A stretch of DNA of 64,000 bases from Aliidongia dinghuensis (GTDB taxonomy: Bacteria; Pseudomonadota; Alphaproteobacteria; ATCC43930; CGMCC-115725), in contig NZ_BMJQ01000010.1 of assembly GCF_014643535.1 (NCBI RefSeq), forward strand, positions 1 through 64,000, read 5' to 3'. Position numbers and translations under genes: made by a program. The notes beneath the pieces were generated by a model. That model saw only the letters and a program-made list of their open reading frames with translations, made no database searches and was not told where the DNA came from. Of this stretch, positions 17,222 to 24,136 are shown one piece after another; the first letter of the stretch is position 1; every line of letters starts with the position of its first letter.

Positions 17222-17953
17222 ATGCCCGTCCCGCTCCGCTCCCGTGCGACCCTTGCCGACCAGGCCTATGACACCCTCCGGGCGATGATCGTCAGCGGCG
17301 AGATGCCGCCGGGCTCGCGCCTCTCGGAGCCCGAGTTGACCCTGCGCCTCACGATCGGCCGCACGCCGCTGCGCGAGGCGCTGCTGCGCCTCGTCCAGGA
17401 TGGGCTGGTGGTGATCTATCCGCAGTCCGGCAGCTTCGTCGCCGCCATTGACCTCGACCAGCTGGAAGAGGCGCAGTTCGTGCGCGAACGGCTCGAATGC
17501 GGCATCATCCGGCGGGTCACGTCCCAGGCCGACAAGCGCGGCATCGCGCAGCTCAAATCCTTGCTGCAGCGCCAGGAACTGGCGGCAGTCGACGAGGACA
17601 CGGCGCTGTTCCACGGGCTCGACGACGAGATGCACGCGACCTTCTGCGCGGTCGCCGGCTGGCCCGATGTCTGGCGGATCATCCATCGCAGCAAGGTGCA
17701 CATGGACCGGGTCCGGCACCTCAGCCTGCCGATCGCCGGCCATATGTCGCACCTGATCCAGCAGCATCGGACCATCGTCGAGGCGGTGGCGTCGGGCGAC
17801 GCCGATGCGGCCGAGCAGGCGATGCGCGATCATCTGAGCGAGATCTTCAAGACCGTTGCCGTGTTGCGTCTCGATCGTCCGGACAAACATGACGGGACCA
17901 AGAGCGATGGGGCGCTGCCCCGGCCCGCAAGAGGTTTTTCCGCCCACCGGTGA
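17222..17953 (+). CDS. GntR family transcriptional regulator, FCD domain
   Basis: 243 residues. The N-terminal winged helix (LADQAYDTLRAMIVSG...PGSRLSEPEL...GRTPLREALLRLVQDGLV) is a textbook GntR domain. The C-terminal FCD domain has the metal/ligand residues D...H...H of this class (FHGLDDEMHATFC and QQHRTIVEAV). The gene ends 38 nt before uxuA on the same strand, so it most likely senses a hexuronate-pathway intermediate and controls that operon. The palindrome at 17201-17212 is the candidate operator. Confidence 0.92.
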   Translation: MPVPLRSRATLADQAYDTLRAMIVSGEMPPGSRLSEPELTLRLTIGRTPLREALLRLVQDGLVVIYPQSGSFVAAIDLDQLEEAQFVRERLECGIIRRVTSQADKRGIAQLKSLLQRQELAAVDEDTALFHGLDDEMHATFCAVAGWPDVWRIIHRSKVHMDRVRHLSLPIAGHMSHLIQQHRTIVEAVASGDADAAEQAMRDHLSEIFKTVAVLRLDRPDKHDGTKSDGALPRPARGFSAHR

Positions 17954-17991
17954 ACGACACGCCGGCGAAGGGCTCATCAGAGGAGGTTGGC

Positions 17992-19179
17992 TTGGAACAG
18001 ACATGGCGGTGGTTCGGTCCGGAGGACGCGATCACACTCCCCGAGATCCGCCAGACCGGTGCCACGGGCATCGTGACGGCGCTGCACCACATTCCGTACG
18101 GCGTGGTGTGGAGCGTCGAGGAGATCGAGAAGCGCAAGGCGATGATCGAGGCTGCCGGCCTCCGCTGGGCGGTGGTCGAGAGCGTGCCGGTCGCGGAACC
18201 GATCAAGCTCGGCGGCGGCGACCTGCAGCCGCTCTACGAGAACTATCGCCAGACGCTGCGCAACCTCGCGGCCTGCGGCATCGACACGGTCTGCTACAAC
18301 TTCATGCCGATCCTGGACTGGACGCGCACGCAGCTCTATTACCCGCTGGCGACCGGCGGCTCGGCACTGCGCTTCAACGCGCACGAATATGCCGCGTTCG
18401 ACGTCTACATGCTCGAGCGCCAGGGTGCCGAGGCCGAGCATTCACCCGAAGTGCTGAAGCGGGCCAAGGCCTGGTTCGATGCGGCGTCCGAGAGCGACAA
18501 GGACAAGCTCCTGGCCTGCATCATGTCCGGCCTGCCCGGCGCCTACGAGCGCTATGACGTGCCGGGCTTGAAGCGGGTGATCGACACCTATCGCGACATC
18601 ACCGCCGACGACCTGCGCCAGAACTTCGCGAGTTTCCTCAGGGAAGTGATCCCGACCGCGGAAGAGGTCGGCGTGCGTCTGGGCGTCCATCCGGACGATC
18701 CGCCGCGCCCGATCTTCGGCCTGCCGCGCGTCGTGTCGAACGAGGAAGACCTGGCCTTCATCGTCGGCGCCGTCGATTCGGTCGCGAACGGGCTCACGCT
18801 CTGCACCGGCTCGCTCGGCGCGGGGCCGGCCAACGACCTGCCGAAGATCGCGCGCCGCTTCGCCTCGCGCATCCATTTCGTGCATCTGCGCAACGTGGCG
18901 AAGGAGCCGGACGGCTCGTTCATGGAATCGAACCACCTGGGCGGCGACGTCGACATGGTCGCGGTCGTGACCGAGATCCTCGAGGAGCAGAAGCGCCGCA
19001 AGGACCGGAACGACGCGCGCTGGCGCATCCCGTTCCGCCCGGACCACGGCCACGAGCTCCTGACCGACGTCGGGCGCAAGACCCATCCGGGCTACCCGCT
19101 GGTCGGCCGCCTCAAGGGCCTGGCCGAGGTGCGCGGCGTGATGACCGCGGTCGCCGCAATCAAGGGTCTGCCGGTCTGA
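17992..19179 (+). CDS. uxuA: Mannonate dehydratase
   Basis: 395 residues, matching the usual length. It converts D-mannonate to 2-keto-3-deoxygluconate in hexuronate breakdown in the cytoplasm. From memory it aligns with E. coli UxuA throughout: EQTWRWFGP at the start, ATGIVTALHHIP, VESVPV, CYNFMP(I/V)LDWTRT, RLGVHPDDPPRPIFGLPR, LCTGSLG, FVHLRN and RPDHGHELL. TTG at 17992 is the start: AGAGGAGG lies 5 nt upstream and the protein then begins (L)EQTWRWFG. An earlier GTG at 17950 overlaps the gntR stop but adds unrelated residues. A degraded copy of its 3' end occurs at 20211-20362. Confidence 0.96.
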   Translation: MEQTWRWFGPEDAITLPEIRQTGATGIVTALHHIPYGVVWSVEEIEKRKAMIEAAGLRWAVVESVPVAEPIKLGGGDLQPLYENYRQTLRNLAACGIDTVCYNFMPILDWTRTQLYYPLATGGSALRFNAHEYAAFDVYMLERQGAEAEHSPEVLKRAKAWFDAASESDKDKLLACIMSGLPGAYERYDVPGLKRVIDTYRDITADDLRQNFASFLREVIPTAEEVGVRLGVHPDDPPRPIFGLPRVVSNEEDLAFIVGAVDSVANGLTLCTGSLGAGPANDLPKIARRFASRIHFVHLRNVAKEPDGSFMESNHLGGDVDMVAVVTEILEEQKRRKDRNDARWRIPFRPDHGHELLTDVGRKTHPGYPLVGRLKGLAEVRGVMTAVAAIKGLPV

Positions 19180-19189
19180 TGGACGAAAA

Positions 19190-19215
19190 GGCCCGGCGGC
19201 GCAATCCGCCGGGCC
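19190..19215 (+). terminator. uxuA terminator hairpin
   Basis: A perfect 10-bp stem (19190-19199 with 19206-19215) with loop CGCAAT, 10 nt after the uxuA stop. Its tail is only weakly T-rich (CTGCCCTTTC). A near-copy with the same geometry accompanies the uxuA relic at 20373-20398. Confidence 0.75.
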
Positions 19216-19324
19216 CTGCCCTTTCGGCCTGAGAGCAGCCATCGCGCATCTCAGAGAAAGATCCTGAGATCCCTTCGCGGCTCGCGGATTAACTCAACGC
19301 GCAGTCTCGAAGGACACCACGATC

Positions 19325-19570
19325 ATGCACCACAGTCAGCGCGACATGATGCGCGGGCTACTGACGATGCTGGGATACGACGAGGCCGCGGTCTGCCGGG
19401 CATACGCTCAGGCCGAGCGTGCCGGTCTCGTCTCCCGCAAGAGCAACAAGCATGGTCATTCAGCGGAGGCCTATGCAGCAGCCCTGTGGGCGAACGGACA
19501 CCGGCGCCGCAGCCCCTGGATCAGGGAGTACTGCACGCGCCACGGCATTACCGCCAAGGCCCATCGGTGA
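19325..19570 (+). CDS. Small conserved-looking protein, unknown function
   Basis: 81 residues, basic and His-rich, with SRKSNKHGHSAEAYAAALWANG in the middle, a pattern I have seen in small uncharacterised alphaproteobacterial proteins. AAGGAC about 12 nt before the ATG may be its ribosome binding site. A 7-bp hairpin (19248-19254 with 19264-19270) lies upstream. No catalytic motif; function unknown. Confidence 0.6.
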   Translation: MHHSQRDMMRGLLTMLGYDEAAVCRAYAQAERAGLVSRKSNKHGHSAEAYAAALWANGHRRRSPWIREYCTRHGITAKAHR

Positions 19571-19588
19571 ACCTGAGTTCGTCCGGCG

Positions 19589-19873
19589 TCAGAAGGCGTT
19601 CAGCACATTGCTGGCCACGACGGCGCAATAGAGCCCGATCATCCCGGCCGTGAGCCACCGGGCATGGAGCCGCTCGAGCCGCAGCACCGCATAGGCGACG
19701 AACGCCACCACGGCGACCTTCGGCAGCCACCAGAGCGCGCCGAGCGCCCCCTGGCACCAGGCCATGACCGGGTTCGCCTCGACAATTCCGGGCGCGGCGA
19801 GGGCCGCATTCGTGCTCAGCACGTCGGCGATCTGGAGCGCAACGAGTGCGGCTATGACGGCAAATTTCTTCAT
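19589..19873 (-). CDS. Small membrane protein, DUF5658-like
   Basis: 94 residues with three to four membrane segments. The motif ADVLSTNAAL...GIVEANPVMAW fits the DUF5658 pattern (an Asp/Thr helix followed by E-x-NP). Function unknown. A 17-nt inverted repeat lies immediately before the start codon, suggesting regulated expression. It converges with the 81-residue gene, leaving 18 nt between the stops. Confidence 0.7.
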   Translation of the reverse strand: MKKFAVIAALVALQIADVLSTNAALAAPGIVEANPVMAWCQGALGALWWLPKVAVVAFVAYAVLRLERLHARWLTAGMIGLYCAVVASNVLNAF

Positions 19874-19881
19874 GGTCGAAA

Positions 19882-19898
19882 AGTAGCGTTTTGCTACT
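19882..19898. promoter_or_regulatory. Inverted repeat upstream of the DUF5658-like gene
   Basis: AGTAGC-gtttt-GCTACT, a perfect 6-bp dyad, begins 9 nt from the start codon of the minus-strand gene. Its position suggests an operator; a small hairpin in the leader is the alternative. Confidence 0.4.
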
Positions 19899-20077
19899 GT
19901 GCTTCAAGAATTATCACAGAAGATTTATGGAAAATTGTATTCATTTGGCACGATGAGCTTTCGTGCGCCGCCTGCGCCGCAGTGAGCGGGCCTCGCCTGA
20001 TCGGGGAGCCTTTCCGCCGACGCCCTCGGGCGCGGCAGGCCGACTGCCGCGGCCATGAGCTAATCGCTAGAATTCGC

Positions 20078-20153
20078 TGGCGTCCCCAAGGGGATTCGAA
20101 CCCCTGTTACCGCCGTGAAAGGGCGGTGTCCTAGGCCTCTAGACGATGGGGAC
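20078..20153 (-). tRNA. tRNA-Glu(TTC), copy 1
   Basis: 76 nt including an encoded CCA. The 7-bp acceptor stem pairs GTCCCCA with TGGGGAC, the anticodon loop reads CTTTCAC (anticodon TTC) and the T-loop is GTTCGAATC. It is identical in every base to the copy at 23954-24029. Confidence 0.97.
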
Positions 20154-20176
20154 AGCGGCGGGCGGACAGTTCGGTC

Positions 20177-20205
20177 GAGATACAGGGACGAGCGGCCGAA
20201 TGCAA
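20177..20205 (-). promoter_or_regulatory. Promoter of tRNA-Glu copy 1
   Basis: On the minus strand: -35 TTGCAT (20200-20205), 17-bp spacer, -10 TATCTC (20177-20182), about 23 nt before the tRNA. One of the three repeat differences falls in the -10 box, where copy 2 has TACCTC, so this copy has the better match. Confidence 0.55.
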
Positions 20206-20210
20206 GCGCT

Positions 20211-20362
20211 TCCCGTTCCGCCCCAACCACGGCCACGAGCTCCTGACCGACGTCGGGCGCAAGACCCATCCGGGCTATCCGCCGATCGGACGCCTCAAGA
20301 GCCTGACCGAGGTGGGCGGCGTGATGTAGGCGGTCGCGGCAGTCAAAGGGTTGCCGTTCTGA
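20211..20362 (+). pseudogene. uxuA: 3' relic of uxuA (mannonate dehydratase)
   Basis: About 152 nt match the last 152 nt of the intact uxuA (19028-19179) in the same orientation, with 18 mismatches by hand count (about 88% identity). In frame it reads [20 protein letters not shown] and onward to VKGLPF, but an ACC codon of uxuA has become TAG at 20327-20329. The left edge is joined to the tRNA-Glu flank at the shared hexamer TCCCGT. The similarity continues past the stop through the terminator. It cannot make a functional enzyme. Confidence 0.92.
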
Positions 20363-20372
20363 CGGACGAAAA

Positions 20373-20398
20373 GCCCCGGCGGCACAAGCCGCCGGGGC
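20373..20398 (+). terminator. Relic copy of the uxuA terminator
   Basis: 10-bp stem 20373-20382 with 20389-20398, loop CACAAG, at the same distance from the relic stop as the true terminator is from uxuA. It may still act on transcripts from either side. Confidence 0.7.
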
Positions 20399-20431
20399 CA
20401 TTCCGCTCCAGCAACGGTTGACGTCACACGT

Positions 20432-22579
20432 CTAGTTCACAAGGTGCAACCCGTCCGCGGACATCGTGATCTGCTGTGCGCTGGTCGCGATCGGCATTCC
20501 GCGATCGTGGAACCAACCAACGCCGTCTTGAACAAGAGATACGGCGACGACATTGGGGCCGCCCTTTTGGGGCGGAGCCATGGGAACATCGATACGTAAG
20601 CTGCCATCCGCGGGCACATCGCCGGCCAGATCTTGCCGAAGATCCCATCCTGGGGCTCGCAGCTCTTCCGGCGTCAAATGATCGGCAGGAAAATATCGCG
20701 CTGAAAGCCGCACTGGCGTTCCGGTGCTCGACATGGCCGGTATCGTCGAAGTGCCGTGATTGCGAATCATCACGGTCGCAAAGAGGGTGCCATTCTCAAC
20801 GCGCAGACCTTCAATCGCGACCTCGGTCTTACCCATGAGGCCGGCCGGCAGCGGCCCTGCAAAACTGGCTCGATGCAGTCGATGTGCGAACAATGACGGG
20901 TCGCACCCATCATATCCGACCATCACAACGCGCTTTGCCAGCCGCTCGAACTCGTTGTCTCCAGTGCGGCCGAGAAAGTCGAGAGCGGTTGAGATATCGG
21001 CTGCCGCATCCCCGCACCCGCCAGTCAAGACATGGCCAGGCGGTGTGTTGCCGGAGTATCCATTCAGTGTCGGCCAGCCGCGGTCCTGGGCGAGAATGAT
21101 CCCGTCGAGTTCACGCAAGTACGCCGGCTCGTTTCGCCCCGGTGCCAGAATCAGGATCGGCGATGCCGGCAGATTAGTGGGCAGCTGAGCAGCGGCAGCC
21201 CGGAGCCGCTCCTGCCATTCGCTCTTTGTCGAATTTTGCTGGTCGATGTCGCTGCTTTCGACGACCAGCAATACAACGACCAAGAGCTGACAAGCATACC
21301 GAACCGGCTTGGCGATCCGTGCCCCCGATATCGCGTCCAGCGAACGGGCCAGCAGCATCGAGATCGGGAACAGCAGAACGACGCAGATCCGCGTCACGGC
21401 ACGAATGGAATTCACGCCCGGCAGCGTCGCGACGAAGCGGTAGACCGAATGGCCATGCACCCACAACGTCAGCAGGCACAGGAAGCAGATCGCCAGAAGA
21501 GCAGAGGCGAACAGAGGACCGAGCGGGGCTCGATTGCGCTTCCCGAGCACGAGAGCGATCGCAAGTGCCAGCAACGGCGCTACGCCAAAGAACATCTGAT
21601 GCTCATGGCGCATCGGCAGAGCATCGAAACCGGACCAAGGGAATTTCCATAAACCGGAAAGGTCCGCCAGCAGATAGCTGGCCAACCGCGGCAACATGGT
21701 TGCGATCTCGGCCCATGTGCGATGAAACCCGTAGAGCCGAGTGACCTCACGATAGGGCATGAACAACCCGACCAACAGGGCGGCGAAAACGCCGCCCGCG
21801 ATCAGAAAGCCAGCACGCCCGCCACCCGAAGCGCCCCGCCAAGCGCCGGCGAGCCGCAAGGGCCAATGACGCAATGTGCCACGGCCAAAGGTCGATCCTA
21901 CAAGCGCTTGGCCCAGCGCAAATGCGCCGAGCAGAAGGCAGAGGAAATATCCGATATAGATGGAGCAGTAGAACTGCCAAACGGTCCAGAACCCGAGTGC
22001 CACAAGCGACGAAAGACGAGGACGTTGCCCGAACTGGATCAACGACAGCATCGCAAGGGGCACACCGAACCGGTAGATGAGCTGAGCGTGGCTGCTCTGG
22101 GCGGTTATCGGAAGCCCGAAGGCGAAGAGGAAAGCCCCCGAGGCGGCCGCGAGCCAGCCGTGTTCGAGCTTGCGCAGCGTATACGCGCAGGCAGCAAAGT
22201 TGGCCACATAACCTAGCTCGTACCAGCCGCGATACGCATCCTCCCGATCACACCCGATGAGGCGCAGGACCGAATAGACAAGGTCGTTGCCCAGGTGATT
22301 GTCGCTGAAGGCGATGGTCAGCGGGAACGGGTAATAGGAAGCCGCATTCCAAAAGCTCGCCGTTTGTCCCGTGAGCCAGCGATAGCCATGCTCCAGAACA
22401 TAGCTGTTGAAGCGAGCGTCGCCTAAGTCACCCGGAATCTGGCCGTTGACGACGTGCGGCGCCACGACCAGCACCAAGCCGATGATACCGGTGAGGACGA
22501 TCCCCAGCCAAGCGCCCACAAATCTGCCGGCAACGGCCGAAACGCGCGCCTCGCTTCTGTCGTCAGGCGCGTAGATCAT
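20432..22579 (-). CDS. Polytopic GT-C-type membrane glycosyltransferase-like protein (gtr type-specific position)
   Basis: About 715 residues: roughly ten to twelve membrane segments in the first 430 residues, then a periplasmic C-terminal region. The first periplasmic loop has GDLGDARFN with acidic residues in the position typical of GT-C enzymes that use polyprenyl-phosphate sugars. It follows gtrA- and GtrB-like genes on the same strand, the order of serotype-conversion clusters, where the third gene transfers the sugar to O-antigen or another surface glycan. The start is uncertain: ATG at 22579 (overlapping gtrA by 17 nt) or TTG at 22597. Acceptor and sugar unknown. Confidence 0.75.
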   Translation of the reverse strand: MIYAPDDRSEARVSAVAGRFVGAWLGIVLTGIIGLVLVVAPHVVNGQIPGDLGDARFNSYVLEHGYRWLTGQTASFWNAASYYPFPLTIAFSDNHLGNDLVYSVLRLIGCDREDAYRGWYELGYVANFAACAYTLRKLEHGWLAAASGAFLFAFGLPITAQSSHAQLIYRFGVPLAMLSLIQFGQRPRLSSLVALGFWTVWQFYCSIYIGYFLCLLLGAFALGQALVGSTFGRGTLRHWPLRLAGAWRGASGGGRAGFLIAGGVFAALLVGLFMPYREVTRLYGFHRTWAEIATMLPRLASYLLADLSGLWKFPWSGFDALPMRHEHQMFFGVAPLLALAIALVLGKRNRAPLGPLFASALLAICFLCLLTLWVHGHSVYRFVATLPGVNSIRAVTRICVVLLFPISMLLARSLDAISGARIAKPVRYACQLLVVVLLVVESSDIDQQNSTKSEWQERLRAAAAQLPTNLPASPILILAPGRNEPAYLRELDGIILAQDRGWPTLNGYSGNTPPGHVLTGGCGDAAADISTALDFLGRTGDNEFERLAKRVVMVGYDGCDPSLFAHRLHRASFAGPLPAGLMGKTEVAIEGLRVENGTLFATVMIRNHGTSTIPAMSSTGTPVRLSARYFPADHLTPEELRAPGWDLRQDLAGDVPADGSLRIDVPMAPPQKGGPNVVAVSLVQDGVGWFHDRGMPIATSAQQITMSADGLHLVN

Positions 22580-22952
22580 GTTCTTCGGCAAAGACAATGC
22601 GGCTTCTCATGAAGTAGTTCCACAGGAAAACGCCCCCTGTCGCGGCAAGTTTAGCCACGAGTAGGCCCGTAATTCGTTGCGAAATGCAAAAATACAGAAT
22701 GGCCTGATTGAGCAAAAGACCGGCGCCACTGACGACGAAGATCAGAGCAAGCTCATGATGCTTGGAAAATCGAACGCCGCTTTGGAAAACCACACGCACG
22801 CTAATGACGTAATTTACCAAAGTCGCAAGCGCAAACGAACAGGTGCCGACAATCAGATAGTTCCAATGAAGCACGCTTACGCCGAGATAGAACAAGCCGA
22901 TATCGACCGCAGCCGCCGCACCGCCAACGAAGAAGTAGATTATGATTTTCAT
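22563..22952 (-). CDS. GtrA family membrane protein (polyprenyl-phosphate sugar flippase)
   Basis: 129 residues, four membrane helices. [34 protein letters not shown] and [20 protein letters not shown] are the family's typical segments. GtrA-like proteins are thought to flip undecaprenyl-phosphate-linked glucose across the inner membrane. Its ATG overlaps the upstream glycosyltransferase stop (ATGA), so the two are co-translated. Base composition is clearly lower in GC than the flanking chromosome. Confidence 0.93.
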   Translation of the reverse strand: MKIIIYFFVGGAAAAVDIGLFYLGVSVLHWNYLIVGTCSFALATLVNYVISVRVVFQSGVRFSKHHELALIFVVSGAGLLLNQAILYFCISQRITGLLVAKLAATGGVFLWNYFMRSRIVFAEEHDLRA

Positions 22953-23647
22953 GACAATGTGTTATATTTCACAATACAGTAAAGCGCACGAAAGCCATCC
23001 TTCCAGCCGATCTTTTTGCCCTCATCGTAAGTTCTGCCATAATAGGAGATGCCAACTTCGAATATCCGGATGCCTTTGCGCTTCGAAATTTTGGCGGTTA
23101 TTTCTGGCTCAAAGCCGAAACGGCTCTCTTCGATGGTTATCGACTGGATGATCTCTCGACGGAATGCCTTGTAGCAGGTTTCCATGTCCGTCAGGTCAAG
23201 ATTCGTGAACATATTGGAGAGCAGGGTCAGGAAGCTGTTGCCGACCCGATGCCAGAAATACAAGACACGATGGGCGTCGGCGCCGGCAAAGCGCGATCCG
23301 AACACCACGTCAGCCTTGTCCGCCAATATCGGCTCGACCATCCGACTGTACTCGTTCGGATCATATTCAAGATCGGCGTCCTGGACGATCACGATGTCGC
23401 CGGTCGCATGCTTGAAGCCGGTGCGCAGAGCGGCGCCCTTACCCTGGTTGTAATCGTGGTAGATGACCTTTTCGACCCGGCCGGATCCCTCGATTTCCGT
23501 CTTCAGCTTCTCGCGCGTGCCGTCCTTCGAGCAATCATCGACGACGATGATCTCCTTGTCGGGATAGGGCGAATTGCGAACGGCTTCAATGATCGCGTCG
23601 ATCGTCTTCAATTCATTGTAGCAGGGAATAACAATCGTAAGCTTCAT
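22949..23647 (-). CDS. Family 2 glycosyltransferase (GtrB/DPM1-like)
   Basis: 232 residues. GT-A fold: [10 protein letters not shown] at the N-terminus, [23 protein letters not shown] and [14 protein letters not shown] (nucleotide-sugar and metal-binding aspartates), then [10 protein letters not shown] and [11 protein letters not shown] typical of dolichyl/polyprenyl-phosphate sugar synthases. There are no C-terminal membrane helices, unlike many GtrB proteins. Start at ATG 23647 with AGGAAG 6 nt upstream; the longer open frame lacks family sequence. It probably makes the lipid-linked sugar used by the two downstream genes. Confidence 0.93.
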   Translation of the reverse strand: MKLTIVIPCYNELKTIDAIIEAVRNSPYPDKEIIVVDDCSKDGTREKLKTEIEGSGRVEKVIYHDYNQGKGAALRTGFKHATGDIVIVQDADLEYDPNEYSRMVEPILADKADVVFGSRFAGADAHRVLYFWHRVGNSFLTLLSNMFTNLDLTDMETCYKAFRREIIQSITIEESRFGFEPEITAKISKRKGIRIFEVGISYYGRTYDEGKKIGWKDGFRALYCIVKYNTLS

Positions 23648-23953
23648 GCTGCTTCCTGCACTGTCCTTAAAATCGAATAACTGACCGGTCCGTCCGGAAC
23701 AGCAGAACCAAGGGACGGTTCTCGCCCGACTGACGCCGCCGTCTCTGACGTACTTGAGTAGGCTGAGCCTCCAGCCATGACGCCAGCTGGACGAATGACC
23801 CGACAGAGGGCTGCATAGCCCCCACCGCCGCGACCGTAATGGAGAATCTATGCCGTTCAACTATTTTTTGACGTAAACCGCCAACTATCGCTTGCCGCAC
23901 GACCCGTTGACTCAATCCGGCCACGATCAAATTCGAGCAAAACTAAATAAATT
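23648..23953 (-). promoter_or_regulatory. Upstream region of the gtr-like operon
   Basis: 306 nt between the glycosyltransferase start and tRNA-Glu copy 2. It presumably holds the promoter of the three-gene operon, though I find no convincing -35/-10 pair. A minus-strand frame of 87 codons (23667-23930) is Arg-rich at its centre and matches nothing I recognise. No homology to the region left of tRNA copy 1 was seen. Confidence 0.35.
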
Positions 23954-24029
23954 TGGCGTCCCCAAGGGGATTCGAACCCCTGTTACCGCCGTGAAAGGGC
24001 GGTGTCCTAGGCCTCTAGACGATGGGGAC
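23954..24029 (-). tRNA. tRNA-Glu(TTC), copy 2
   Basis: 76 nt with encoded CCA, identical to copy 1. It lies between recJ and the gtr-like operon. Its right flank continues smoothly towards recJ, so this end probably represents the ancestral upstream context of the tRNA. Confidence 0.97.
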
Positions 24030-24052
24030 AGCGGCGGGCGGACAGTTCGGTC

Positions 24053-24081
24053 GAGGTACAGGGACGAGCGGCTGAATGCAA
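24053..24081 (-). promoter_or_regulatory. Promoter of tRNA-Glu copy 2
   Basis: On the minus strand: -35 TTGCAT (24076-24081), 17-bp spacer, -10 TACCTC (24053-24058). Same geometry as copy 1 with one change in the -10 box. Confidence 0.5.
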
Positions 24082-24136
24082 GCACTTCCCGTGCAGGGGC
24101 GGCCTCGGTTCGGTGCAGGCCTCCCTTGCGTCACGC

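Larger units (their letters stand above)
20078..20216. repeat. 139-bp direct repeat, left copy (tRNA-Glu plus upstream promoter)
   Basis: Begins exactly at the CCA end of tRNA-Glu and runs through the tRNA and 63 nt of its upstream DNA to TCCCGT (20211-20216). The partner is 23954-24092; by hand comparison the tRNA is identical and the flank differs at 3 positions. Beyond TCCCGT this copy continues into a uxuA relic, while the right copy continues towards recJ. Confidence 0.95.
23954..24092. repeat. 139-bp direct repeat, right copy (tRNA-Glu plus upstream promoter)
   Basis: Partner of 20078-20216. Homology ends at TCCCGT (24087-24092), after which this copy runs into the recJ 3' flank instead of the uxuA relic. 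Confidence 0.95.

Noticed and set aside
20078..24092. Classical integrase-mediated genomic island at tRNA-Glu
   Set aside because: No integrase or excisionase gene is present, and the repeat covers the whole tRNA and its promoter rather than only a 3' att core. The uxuA junction at TCCCGT fits duplication better.
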